The notes beneath the pieces were generated by a model that searched no databases, had not been told where the DNA came from, and saw only the letters and a program-made list of their open reading frames with translations. Positions 18,423 through 29,100 of a DNA stretch of 64,000 bases are shown here, one piece after another (position 1 is the stretch's first letter; the number at the start of each line of letters is the position of its first letter). Location of the stretch: contig OW569392.1 of assembly GCA_937625935.1 (NCBI GenBank), positions 62,001 through 126,000 of the forward strand. The letters run 5' to 3'. The position numbers were made by a program, and so were the translations under genes. This DNA is from Tetramitus jugosus (Eukaryota > Heterolobosea > Eutetramitea > Acrasida > Vahlkampfiidae).

Positions 18423-21400
18423 ATGGCAACCCTAAGTAGACAAAACTACACAGAATCGGACTCTGATTCTGAAGATGATGACTTGCAGTACACTTCATCT
18501 ATCCATAGCAATAACAATGAAAATGATAATGATAATGATGATGATATTGGTATGGATCATCAATCGTCATCACCGTCGTCATTGTTTTCTACACAAAATT
18601 TAACCAAGGAAGTTCTCATGGTATCTACGGGTGATGAAATTCGGTTCACTCGTTCACTCTATGGATCCATTATGAACGATACAGATGAAACAGGACGACT
18701 AGGACAAGAAGATGATGAAAAATTGAAAAATTCGAATTTTATTAATGGAAATCTTCAGTTTGAACCGATTGATAATGATGAAATGATTGAAACTGGTGGT
18801 GAAAATGAAAGAAGACACGATGAATATTCAAATATGGAAGAAAACATGGAGTATGGTGAGGTATATACGTTTCCAGTGGAAATTCAAACTGAAGATTACA
18901 TGAAATTTTTGACGGAGAATGATAAGGAAAAACTGGAAGAAGCAAATGATGCACCTATGCCTTCAGTTGTACAGTATCCAACCATTTCTCATCATCATCA
19001 TCATCATAATAGTCAAAGTAGAGTTCATTATGATGACAACGCATTAGATGATGGTGATGTGATTGAATTTTCATCTTCGGACATGTATCCAGATGTTCGA
19101 GCACATCAGGAAAATATTTTGAACATGTTGTGTGGAGACACTGAAGAAGAACAAGCCGAAGAAAATGTTCGAATGGATACGGGCGTGGATGCTGATCATT
19201 TGAACGAATCATCATTGTCATCGCCTTTGATGGATGATGTGAGTAGCGAATCGTTTTGTGTGATTGATAGGGACGAGACAGGAGACCTTGTATATAAGAC
19301 GGAGAAGGAGTATGATGAGCTGAATCAAATGTATAGCATATGTACGAACTATACTTCATTTAAAACATTTGAGCACTTGTTTCAATTTGAAACTGTGGAC
19401 GAGATATCGGAAGAGATGGAGGATTTTTTCCATACGTTGTGCACGTGTGAAGCCCAAGCTCCTTATTTGAATGGATTTTTGTTGAATGAGCACGAGATTT
19501 TGCAAAGCTTCAAGTCACAAGAGTACAGTAATGGCGATGACCGTCCTGATAGTTCATTTTCAATCAATCATTCTGGCTCGTTCTATGATTTGATGAAAAA
19601 ATATTATGATGGTTTGATACATAAGGCGATTCCAGCATCCGCGAAGTGGGAGGATCAAAAAGAGTTAACCAAGAAGTGGACAGATCATCCATATGAGCGA
19701 TTTTACTCACTTTCATCCAAAACGTTTGAGTCTCCAGCTTGCTATTGTATCGATAAGAAAAGACTCACAAAGAAGATTCAAGTAACAATAGCCAACTTGA
19801 ACAACAAGGAGCTAAGTGATTTTAGGGATGAATTGGAGCGGGCGCGTGAATTTTTCTCCAAGCAACTTTATTCCGCAGAGTGCTCATTCACTTGTTGTAA
19901 ATTGGCTGTTAATCATTTTATACAAACAGTAGTGGCAAAGAGAGACGATAGAGGCCTTCGTCAATGTATATCTATATTGTTCGAATTCGAAAGATTGACT
20001 CATTCAGGTTCGGAGCAAGAGAAAGATGAAGACGACTACATGGTTCGTTTTAGAAATCATGTTCGGATGTGCACTCGAAAGTGTGTCGCTTCATTGTTAA
20101 AGGAGTCCACGAATGTGGATGATCACAGATTCATTATATTTAATGTGGTTCAAACGAAGCATGTCTCTCAATGGGGATCCGAGTTTCTCCAGATATCCGA
20201 CATGAAGAACGATCAATGCGTCGACGTGTTTTTAGCTGAACTGTCCATGTATTTGACACCAGTTTTCGATCCACAATCAAATCAGTTGATACTCACAGAA
20301 GAGGATTATATTAAGCTCTGGGAACAAATTCCATTCTTTGATTTTGCAGATTATCTATTAGTCAAGTCAAAGAGAATATATGGATCAAGTTTTACCTCGT
20401 GGCTCATAACATTTAACGTAATGGAAACCACATTGTACATTCTATCGAAAGCCCTTCAACTATTTAATATTGATACTCACAAAAATTTCGCCAGACGAAT
20501 AGGACACACCATTGTGCGTTATGTCCAGATATGCACTTGTATTTTGTTTGACGATTCCGTCATGCGAGAGAATATCGAGCACTCTGCGCAGATTAATCAA
20601 TTGTACGATAACTTCTTTGTGAAGAGCTTCTATTCATTGCTGAGAACAAACGTAGAGCTTGGTCTTTGGTCATTCTTAATTCAGCTGCCATACGATCATT
20701 TGTCGCAATATACAATAGCAGCTCTATTTTACAATGTATTGACCATCAATATGGATGATGTGAAGGATATCACATTCTCTTCAATGATTAGTTTTAAGGA
20801 TTGGAATCAGTTTGTGCAGGAGAGTTCGCTTCGTATTCACTTTGCGAAGCAAATTGGAGATTTGGAGAATAGGAACAAGGTATCTTCTCCATGGTTCTAC
20901 ATTCTTCCTGTCGTTGCAAAGATAGCTAGCTATTCATCGTCGATTAATTTTGCAGCGATCATAGCACAGGAGCTATTCCTTGTTGGTTTCATTAATCAAG
21001 AGACCAGACAAATGTATTATAGGGATGTATGTACAGCGATATCGAGAATTTGCGATCGACATGTAGATATTTTGTCGATGCTCATTACTCTCATGGATCA
21101 ATTTTCAAAGAATAATCAACAACACAAGGCATATATTCATTTGTTCAAGTCGTGTGTCATGCAGATTAGACGCTGGGAGCCCAGCATCAGTGACATACAG
21201 ATTCTTTCAGAATGGTTGCAACATCCACTTGACTCAGTCATGTTTCGGGCAGCAACCTTGATCATCGAGAATTTGTCATGGCCTAGAGAGCAGTCCAATG
21301 CGTTTGTAATCTCGAGTTTCACACAGAGAAGTATCTGTTTATCTGTAGTTGAGGCGCTCAATTTTCATACAAGTAAGAACCCGAAGAGAGGATGGTTACG

Positions 21401-24400
21401 AGGCAACCTGGGTAATCATGTTTCATTTGAAGAGTTCTGCTTGAAGATTGTATTTCAGGCAAAGCTACAAACAAGCACTGGCGTGCCATTTATCAATTTT
21501 GAGAGCATGTCTCATCCATCATTAAGTATCATCTATCAGAATTCATGCCGAGCAGCGAATGAGACGACTGTACTTACCACGATATCTTGTTATCTGATGC
21601 TGCTGTTAGCGGATGAGTGCGGCGACTTTTCCAGAATGAAGAGCGAAACCAATATAGTACGTTGTATGGAGCAGGTGATTCGAGAGAGTCCCCCTGTTGG
21701 AATAAGATTCTTCATTGAGTTGGGTAGCAAGTTCTGTACCTCGACTACTGATATTGAAGATGAACAGTTGACTCAGTGTTTCGAAATATTGAATCAACAG
21801 GAGATGCATGCATCATACTTTAGTGCAGTGAGTAAGATGGTCTCTCGCAATCAGGTTGGATATGTAACAAAGAAGTTTGTACAGGCAGTTGACAGAATAA
21901 TGGAGAGTGATTATGATAGATCTCTCATCTCACTATTCTGGATAAAGCAGGTTACACGTATACCAAAGTGGTGGGAGAACGAGAATTATTCGTACATTGC
22001 TGACAAGATATGTATGAACTTAATACTTAAGCAATTGATCAACCAAGAAGTTGGTTCAGCTCTCCTCGCAAATATGCCCAACTGGTGCATTGCGGAAAAG
22101 GCTCCAACAGCTTTCCTCTTTTTTGATGGAAGAGACAAGTTCTTTCCAAAGGGAGTGTTTGATCGATTAACTTATGAGAAGAACCGTCCGTATCTAGCTT
22201 TGATGTTTTCATTAGCCAAGATTCAGGAGGAGAGCATTCTTCGAATGAGAGTTTATGACAGTTTGCACAAGTCTTCATCGACCAGTATGCAGTTTATCCA
22301 CTACAACATGGAGCAAAAGAAATCTATTTTGTTGCAGGTCCTAAAGTCGACTGACTCGCAACCTCATGATTTTGTTATCTATCGTCTGCTAGTGTTTGCT
22401 GTTCGTTATTCTCAAGATATCTTGGCGATGGAGAAGAAATCACAAGAGAGAAAAGAATTCATCCATGCATATGTTCACACCTCTCTACCTATATTCTGGC
22501 AACTATTCTTCTCTCTGTACTTTGAAGCATTTCAGGTAGGACAGGATCGTTTGCTCTATGGATCAACCTTCTTGGGTATTGATACCGAGGAGACTTTCTT
22601 GAGGAGAGTGAGTGAATTATTGAAGGATCTGAGCGTTTATTACGCAAAATCTGCCAACAAAAGCTCCACAGGCGATCCAGTAGTCAGCAGATTAGCATCT
22701 CTTTATCAGACAATGAGTTACTGGTTGAGCCCTGAGATGGAGTTCTCTCTGTCTCTAAATCAGGTGAGCAGATTGCCTACAAAATTTGATCCAAAGTTGT
22801 TGGATTCTCTCATTCATCGTGCTAGTATATGGTATGATACAATCGATATGAAACACCTTAACAACTCACAAGATATTCAAGAGCTCGATAGCGTGTTTCC
22901 CAAAACTGGAATTTCAGTATCTTCCACTACACCTATTGCACAGGTTCTCGATTTGGAGAGTCTAAAGAAACAAGAAAGTAATCTTATCCAACATCCAGCC
23001 TTTGATGAAAACATTGTGGAGGTTCGATCGAATACTAGTTTTAAGTTGAACAAGTTCTTGACTGGGCTGAAAGATGTGAACAAGGAATACCAAGCTCTGA
23101 TCGATTCCACACGAACTCTTGATCAACAATATATTGAGGGTGCAAAGAAGCTCATTCGAAACGTTCAACAACAAATGAAAGTCTCCATTAAGTGTGGTGT
23201 CATGTGTAAAGGAGCAGGGTATGCAGAATTTCATGCACTTTCTATGAAGAAAGATGAAAACATATATTTACTGATGGCTCGGAATAGAGTGAACTGGTTG
23301 AAGTATATGCAGTGCCAGTCGTTGTCACACGCTAGAGATTCTGCTTGTTCAGCAATTATTGATCTTGCATCTACGATCGAATTCATGATGGAGCGTGATC
23401 AAAAGGATGGTTGCGTAGATATTTTCTTCCAGTTATTATCCAATTTCGAAGTAATCGTACAGCAATTTCCTCCAATCAAAGATCCTCTATTTTATCATTT
23501 GTTGAAACCGATAGCGGATACCATTGTGAAGAATAATCGAGCATACACTCGCGACTTTATGAATATCATCCTGAAAAGCAACGTAGAGCAACGTATCTAC
23601 TGGTTTGCAGATCTTTTCGATCCAATGTGTTGTAGTCAACAATGGGATGCATTATTATCAATACTTGGTTCATATGTAGACGATTACAAGCTTCCGCTTG
23701 TATACCCTCTAATTGCACGGTTTGATAAGAAGAAGTGGTTAACGCTTCATCCCGATATGAGCGAACAAAAGCTCCATAGCTACTTGAAGTTATGTGTTAA
23801 GATCTGTTTAAGGAGGGGTGTCACATCCGAATCGAAACCACATTTAGCCGAGCAAGAGAACCTGGCGTTTAAGTTTTTCTTGGATTTCTTGTCGGACATT
23901 GTTCTCCTGCATGGAAACTTTGAAACGTATTATCAACTCCTTCAGAGTACCTTGGATCAATCCACCAGTTCAGCCAAAGTGTTACCTGGCGTATTGGATT
24001 TGTTGAATCTTACAAGTTTATGTTTTAGGAACAAGTCACTAACTTTTGATGAGCTCTGTCGTGTGTTTGGATTGCTTGAGAACGCGCTCAATCAAATCAG
24101 AACAAACACTAAGAAATATGTATATACTTACTTTGGCCTTTCTGCCGTGGAGAGTCTATTAGAGGTGATCGCTGCTGCAGCCAAAAGTACTCACATTCAG
24201 GTCAAGAACGAAGAAGCTGTTCACTCGTTCTTCACACTTTTATGCACATTATTCAAGCATTTTGTATTCCAGGCAGACGAACAATATCCATTCAATCTTG
24301 AAGCCAATCCAGTGCCTCCTGAAGCAACATTGGCATTCCAATATTTCCTGGGTATCCTGGATCATTTCAGATCTCCACTCATGCAAAACGAAGTTTGGAA

Positions 24401-26141
24401 ATTGTTTATTTCACAACATTTAGTGAAAAGCAATCCCAGATATTTAAGCTTCCTGATGGATAACTTGTTGAACTCTAGTTGGGATCTTCTGGAAATTAAC
24501 AATATGGACCAATTACACTTGATGATTAGCATGATGAGACCATCGAATTCTCTCATTTCTGAACCTGAAAGAGAATTGTTGTCCGACATTGTCTCTCGTA
24601 TCCAATGGCCTAATGTAGATTTCTTTTATGGAAATGACGAGGAAGCAATGGAGTATCACAAATTGCTCTCTACTTTGTTTGCTCAAGTGATCATTAGAAA
24701 CAACAAGGATAGGAATGAGAGGATATTGAATTGCATTGCGGTTATTAAGTGGGCAGAGAACGTGTCTCCTGAAGTGTTTAATGCCATACTACAGGAGTAT
24801 ATAACACTGATGATGGAGTTTAATATCAAGATGAAGGACAGTGCACAGGTTTCCATTGATTGTCTCTTCCAGATTCTACAGGGTTTTGTTCAGCCAGAAG
24901 AGAGAAGATCCATCGGTTTTAACATTGATGGCAACCCAAATCGATATATGGATACCAAAGCTACCAAGAATGCCATTCTCATTGTTTACATGAAGTTCCT
25001 GTTACATCTATTCTCACTCATTCTTTCAAAGAAGGATCACGATGGCGAGTTATACATTTACCTCGACCAAAACAAAGAGGGACTCTACCAATATTGTGTC
25101 TCAATGGTTATCCAACAGCCAGACTCCACGGATCTGTTGGTTGAAATGGTCAAGGTGTTCAACGTATGCCAGATTCAACTGCCTGCATTCGCTCCTCTCA
25201 ATCAACTTGTCCTGAAATCAATTATGCATGAGAACGATTCAGAGCTTTGTCTAAGAGTGCTTTCTATTGGTTGTCAAATCGTGGGACTGAGTGATCAGTT
25301 AGCTATTTTGTCCGAAGCATGTATTCGAGTTCTTATTGAAGGGGAGTCAATACGAAGTATGCAAGCTCCAACTGATTGGGTTCGAGTCGCAGAAGCACTA
25401 ATGTTTAACGATGTCGCTCATGAGAGTTTCATTTCAAGTTGTGTCAAACAAGGCTGTGTCTGCTCTTTGTATGCCATTGCACAGAAGGAGCTTGTATTCG
25501 GTAGAGATCTGTTGAGCATTCTAACTGTGATTAATTCATGGATCAGAAGCATCGACATGTTGAATAAGAATCAGATTGTGCTCATGTCCTTGCAGAAACA
25601 GGCATTGAAAGTACATGCACATGAACATCAAGATGATTATTTCGCTTTGTTGCTAAAGCTTCATTTGGATTTGATGAAAATAGACAATAGATCGTCGATG
25701 AAGCTCAACGCTGGTGACATGATTGCTTTTGTGGAAGCTCTCATCAAGATTTATTCTGGAGAATCACAGTCCACCTGGTCTGCCATCTCTCAATGGTTCG
25801 TTGCTCAGTGGTCCTCTTCAGAGAACGAAGATGCCAATCTGAAGAAGTTCAGCAAACACAGCCAGTTCATGCGATTCTTGTGCATCATTCTGGCAACATT
25901 CCTTGCTAAGAAATTGCCTTTGAGTTCCACAATGCTAATGGGACCAGTTTCTGAGAATCCGAAATGGGCAACTCTTCCACAGATCTCAGCACTCAACAAG
26001 TATCTTGTGGATGTTGCCAAGCAAGGAGAACAAGCAGGAGAAGCAGTGAAAGTAGTCAGAGCATTCATGGATGATGAAACAAAACACGTGGGACACTCAT
26101 CAGAACTGTTTGACCAAATAGTGAAATTCTTGGAGAAATAA
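18423..26141 (+). CDS. EPG5: EPG5 homologue (autophagosome-lysosome tethering protein)
   Basis: 2572 residues from the first ATG in frame (18423); the frame is open some way upstream, but only through a TTG. The length is close to animal EPG5 (about 2580). The N-terminal 320 residues are acidic and disordered (Ser/Asp/Glu, one His run); the rest is almost entirely alpha-helical, with no enzyme motif. The match to EPG5 is collinear over the region around residues 620-760: LTEEDYIKLWEQIPF, then FARRIGHTI, then ELGLWSFLIQLP, in the same order and spacing as in the animal protein, and again at WLQHPLDSVMFRAATLIIENLSWP. EPG5 is a Rab7 effector that brings autophagosomes to late endosomes/lysosomes and promotes SNARE assembly. 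Here it is one uninterrupted exon of 7.7 kb. Confidence 0.88.
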   Translation: MATLSRQNYTESDSDSEDDDLQYTSSIHSNNNENDNDNDDDIGMDHQSSSPSSLFSTQNLTKEVLMVSTGDEIRFTRSLYGSIMNDTDETGRLGQEDDEKLKNSNFINGNLQFEPIDNDEMIETGGENERRHDEYSNMEENMEYGEVYTFPVEIQTEDYMKFLTENDKEKLEEANDAPMPSVVQYPTISHHHHHHNSQSRVHYDDNALDDGDVIEFSSSDMYPDVRAHQENILNMLCGDTEEEQAEENVRMDTGVDADHLNESSLSSPLMDDVSSESFCVIDRDETGDLVYKTEKEYDELNQMYSICTNYTSFKTFEHLFQFETVDEISEEMEDFFHTLCTCEAQAPYLNGFLLNEHEILQSFKSQEYSNGDDRPDSSFSINHSGSFYDLMKKYYDGLIHKAIPASAKWEDQKELTKKWTDHPYERFYSLSSKTFESPACYCIDKKRLTKKIQVTIANLNNKELSDFRDELERAREFFSKQLYSAECSFTCCKLAVNHFIQTVVAKRDDRGLRQCISILFEFERLTHSGSEQEKDEDDYMVRFRNHVRMCTRKCVASLLKESTNVDDHRFIIFNVVQTKHVSQWGSEFLQISDMKNDQCVDVFLAELSMYLTPVFDPQSNQLILTEEDYIKLWEQIPFFDFADYLLVKSKRIYGSSFTSWLITFNVMETTLYILSKALQLFNIDTHKNFARRIGHTIVRYVQICTCILFDDSVMRENIEHSAQINQLYDNFFVKSFYSLLRTNVELGLWSFLIQLPYDHLSQYTIAALFYNVLTINMDDVKDITFSSMISFKDWNQFVQESSLRIHFAKQIGDLENRNKVSSPWFYILPVVAKIASYSSSINFAAIIAQELFLVGFINQETRQMYYRDVCTAISRICDRHVDILSMLITLMDQFSKNNQQHKAYIHLFKSCVMQIRRWEPSISDIQILSEWLQHPLDSVMFRAATLIIENLSWPREQSNAFVISSFTQRSICLSVVEALNFHTSKNPKRGWLRGNLGNHVSFEEFCLKIVFQAKLQTSTGVPFINFESMSHPSLSIIYQNSCRAANETTVLTTISCYLMLLLADECGDFSRMKSETNIVRCMEQVIRESPPVGIRFFIELGSKFCTSTTDIEDEQLTQCFEILNQQEMHASYFSAVSKMVSRNQVGYVTKKFVQAVDRIMESDYDRSLISLFWIKQVTRIPKWWENENYSYIADKICMNLILKQLINQEVGSALLANMPNWCIAEKAPTAFLFFDGRDKFFPKGVFDRLTYEKNRPYLALMFSLAKIQEESILRMRVYDSLHKSSSTSMQFIHYNMEQKKSILLQVLKSTDSQPHDFVIYRLLVFAVRYSQDILAMEKKSQERKEFIHAYVHTSLPIFWQLFFSLYFEAFQVGQDRLLYGSTFLGIDTEETFLRRVSELLKDLSVYYAKSANKSSTGDPVVSRLASLYQTMSYWLSPEMEFSLSLNQVSRLPTKFDPKLLDSLIHRASIWYDTIDMKHLNNSQDIQELDSVFPKTGISVSSTTPIAQVLDLESLKKQESNLIQHPAFDENIVEVRSNTSFKLNKFLTGLKDVNKEYQALIDSTRTLDQQYIEGAKKLIRNVQQQMKVSIKCGVMCKGAGYAEFHALSMKKDENIYLLMARNRVNWLKYMQCQSLSHARDSACSAIIDLASTIEFMMERDQKDGCVDIFFQLLSNFEVIVQQFPPIKDPLFYHLLKPIADTIVKNNRAYTRDFMNIILKSNVEQRIYWFADLFDPMCCSQQWDALLSILGSYVDDYKLPLVYPLIARFDKKKWLTLHPDMSEQKLHSYLKLCVKICLRRGVTSESKPHLAEQENLAFKFFLDFLSDIVLLHGNFETYYQLLQSTLDQSTSSAKVLPGVLDLLNLTSLCFRNKSLTFDELCRVFGLLENALNQIRTNTKKYVYTYFGLSAVESLLEVIAAAAKSTHIQVKNEEAVHSFFTLLCTLFKHFVFQADEQYPFNLEANPVPPEATLAFQYFLGILDHFRSPLMQNEVWKLFISQHLVKSNPRYLSFLMDNLLNSSWDLLEINNMDQLHLMISMMRPSNSLISEPERELLSDIVSRIQWPNVDFFYGNDEEAMEYHKLLSTLFAQVIIRNNKDRNERILNCIAVIKWAENVSPEVFNAILQEYITLMMEFNIKMKDSAQVSIDCLFQILQGFVQPEERRSIGFNIDGNPNRYMDTKATKNAILIVYMKFLLHLFSLILSKKDHDGELYIYLDQNKEGLYQYCVSMVIQQPDSTDLLVEMVKVFNVCQIQLPAFAPLNQLVLKSIMHENDSELCLRVLSIGCQIVGLSDQLAILSEACIRVLIEGESIRSMQAPTDWVRVAEALMFNDVAHESFISSCVKQGCVCSLYAIAQKELVFGRDLLSILTVINSWIRSIDMLNKNQIVLMSLQKQALKVHAHEHQDDYFALLLKLHLDLMKIDNRSSMKLNAGDMIAFVEALIKIYSGESQSTWSAISQWFVAQWSSSENEDANLKKFSKHSQFMRFLCIILATFLAKKLPLSSTMLMGPVSENPKWATLPQISALNKYLVDVAKQGEQAGEAVKVVRAFMDDETKHVGHSSELFDQIVKFLEK

Positions 26142-26151
26142 ATAATTTATT
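26137..26151. terminator. Mirrored polyadenylation signals between convergent genes
   Basis: The plus strand reads AATAAATAATTTATT: AATAAA at 26137-26142 serves EPG5 and contains its TAA stop (26139-26141), and TTTATT at 26146-26151 is AATAAA on the minus strand and contains the TAA stop of the kinase gene (26149-26147). Only 5 bp separate the two stop codons, so each mature 3' UTR must run into the other gene's coding sequence. Confidence 0.75.
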
Positions 26152-29100
26152 GTGAGTTCATCCTGAAGAATAGACTTGGTCTTAAATCTTGAATTTTGTT
26201 TGCAAGTGTTGTCGTGACAATGTTGGCAGTCTTCAGTGTAGCATTGATACAAATGTCGACTTCATCAATAGGGATCGATGATTTTGAACTTGGACGTTCA
26301 GTGTTCGGTTCATTCGTGGTTGTAATTTCAGGTTGAGGTCGAATTGGCAATGCTTGCTTGCGTTGTGGACTTGCAGATCGTGCAACCGATACATATGATG
26401 CTTGCTGCGTCGTGTTCTTATTGGCAAACACCATGAATCCGCAATATTTACATTTGTTGAGCTGCCACATTGGAGTCCTATGATCATCATTTACCTCATT
26501 GATCACCACAGTTTCATGTGGAACTGTATGTTCTCTGACATCGAATGGATCCAATAGAACCTTTTCTCTTGTGGTGAAGCCCATGTTCAAATGCTTGCCC
26601 TCATAAAAGTAGAGAAGCTTCATTTCTTGGAGGAAACTTGGCCAAGTTTTAAGAGGGGAGATCTCGTCCTTGATGTTTGAACCAGAAACACGATAGAGAT
26701 AGAATGGAGAAACCACACCAACGACGCACACTCCACACAGACACTGATACCAGTGAATTGTGTCAGGGCCGTTGCTATTACCTCCCTTCAACAACAAATT
26801 GGCTGAGTCGTGAGAAATACTAGCGCAGTGCAGCCTTCTCTTGACTTGCCTAATCTTTTGGTAGGAGTGGTTCGGAGTTTGAATCAGAATGTCACTTTGG
26901 GGCGATGATTCACTTGTAGGTGATTTCGCGATGGATGTCAGGGTTACACCCTCCATAATTGCCTTATTGATACTCTGCTGTTGTTGAATACGAAGAAGGA
27001 AATGAAGGAAGTGAGTCAAGATCTCAGGACGCAAGGCTGGGCGATGATTCTTCACACTCAAATATGCTTCATAACTCGAAATATTGTACGTATTCATCAG
27101 GAACAACACTGCAAACAAACCACCTCTGCTCAATCCCTTTCCACTATAAATCATTACTCGACCTCGCTTCTTGATTGCATCCTTTACAAACTCAAATGCA
27201 GATTGGTACTCAATGTAAGCCTGTGTAGGATTATCGGAAATGTGATGCTTCAAGCTCATGTAGAAGAAATTGTTCTCAAACTTTGAAATCAATTGTTTCT
27301 GTTTCAGCAGGTTGCCAGTGTTGCGTGCAAACGCATCAGTTGGATGCGTTACACTACAATTGATCACGTGAGTAATACCGAGACGATTCAAGAGACTCTT
27401 GTCACCGGCAATGTCCTCTGACACGATGAACAGTCGATTCTTGATAATCGCAGTAGCCTTTCTAATGTAGAACATGATATCGCTCTTGTGCCAGACGTAG
27501 GTATGGAGAGGCAGTGCAGCATTTGTACTTTCCTTAGGCTTATCCTTGGCAGACTTTGGTGCAGTCGCAGAAACAGGGGTCTTTGGTCTAGCAGATAGAG
27601 AATTCAAAGTACCAGGAGACTTATTGGTTGCGTTGAAGAGTAATGGTGAGAAGCTGGTCCTCAATGCATTGGGTTGAGGAGTAACTGACTTGCGTCTCTG
27701 AGTGTGAGGTGTAGCTAGATCATACATGTAGTCATCTGGCTCTTCATTCTTACTCGAAGCATATGAGTTGGTGTCATCATCATCTTGAATTTTTGGCTCT
27801 TCCCATTCAACACCATTCTTCATCATCTGCAACAGCTTGTCTCGAGAAGGAATCATTCTTTGCCATGACGAGTACTTGGCCAAGATATCAGCGATCGAAG
27901 GTCTTCTGACAGGATCTCTGATGAGGATATAGATGAGAACATCCATCAATAGAGAGTTATAGTTAATCTTCATGTATCGTTCTTGAGAAATCAAAGTTTT
28001 GTTTTCGTCAGTTACAATCATGAAGAAGTTGGTGAAGTCTTCAGCATCGAACAAAAACTCGCCTGATAGCAACTCATAGAAGAGGCAACCCAATGACCAA
28101 ACATCACTGGCACTATTAGCGCCCACCTTTCTTCTTCTGTCATAGAACTTGCTAGTATTATTCATCATTTCAATCTTCAACATTTCAGGACTCTTGATAC
28201 AATCAGTACCTCTGTGTCTTGTTGTGTAACCGTCATCTTCGTGCTCTCTAGAATAGACATAACTCTCGCCAAAGTCACCAATTGCCATCTCGAAGCATGG
28301 AGTATCAGTGGTATGATTAAAGAATTCCTCTTCATCGATACCATCATATGGATCAATGAAAATATTGTCACACTTAATATCAAAGTGATTCACATTGTTA
28401 TCAGACAAGAATTTAAATGCTTCCAACAGCCTCTTGAAAATGTTCAGGTAGAGCGGCATGTTCAAAGCCAGAGGAGTCTTTTGTTTTCCACGCCATTTCT
28501 TCAAACTGCACTTATACTCCTTCATTACAATATAATAGTAATCATTGTCGAGACCATAGTCATACAGACGACAAATTCTCGAGTCTGCCTTGAACTTCTC
28601 CATGATTAAAATTTCGTTAAAGATGTTATAGAGCAGGCAAGGTCCATCGATAGATGAGGGAACTTTTAGCAACTTGACAGCAACACGTCTAACTGTAGAG
28701 TGTTTGAATCTGAGCTCGCATCGCCAAACATCTCCAAAGGCACCAAATCCAATACGCTTTTGTCTCTGTGAATATAATTGAGGCTCAAAGAGCTTTCTGC
28801 AAAGTAACTTTAAGAGAATTCTGGCACCTAAGCCCATCTGTGTCATGACCATATCATGCAACTTTGGAACGATTGTCTCATTGGATTGATCATTAATATG
28901 ATAGTGTAACATGTATGGAATGTTCAGCATATTCTTCATCAATGGGAACTGATCACAATATCTAGCATCCAACGCATCATGTTTCGTAATTAGCAAAGAT
29001 ATTAGCAAGCCAAGAACAGCGACATGCAAATCTTCGTCATGATACAACTTTCTGTTCTTTCTTTCTTCATTGAAGAATTGAGACTCTCCATTGAGCAAGA

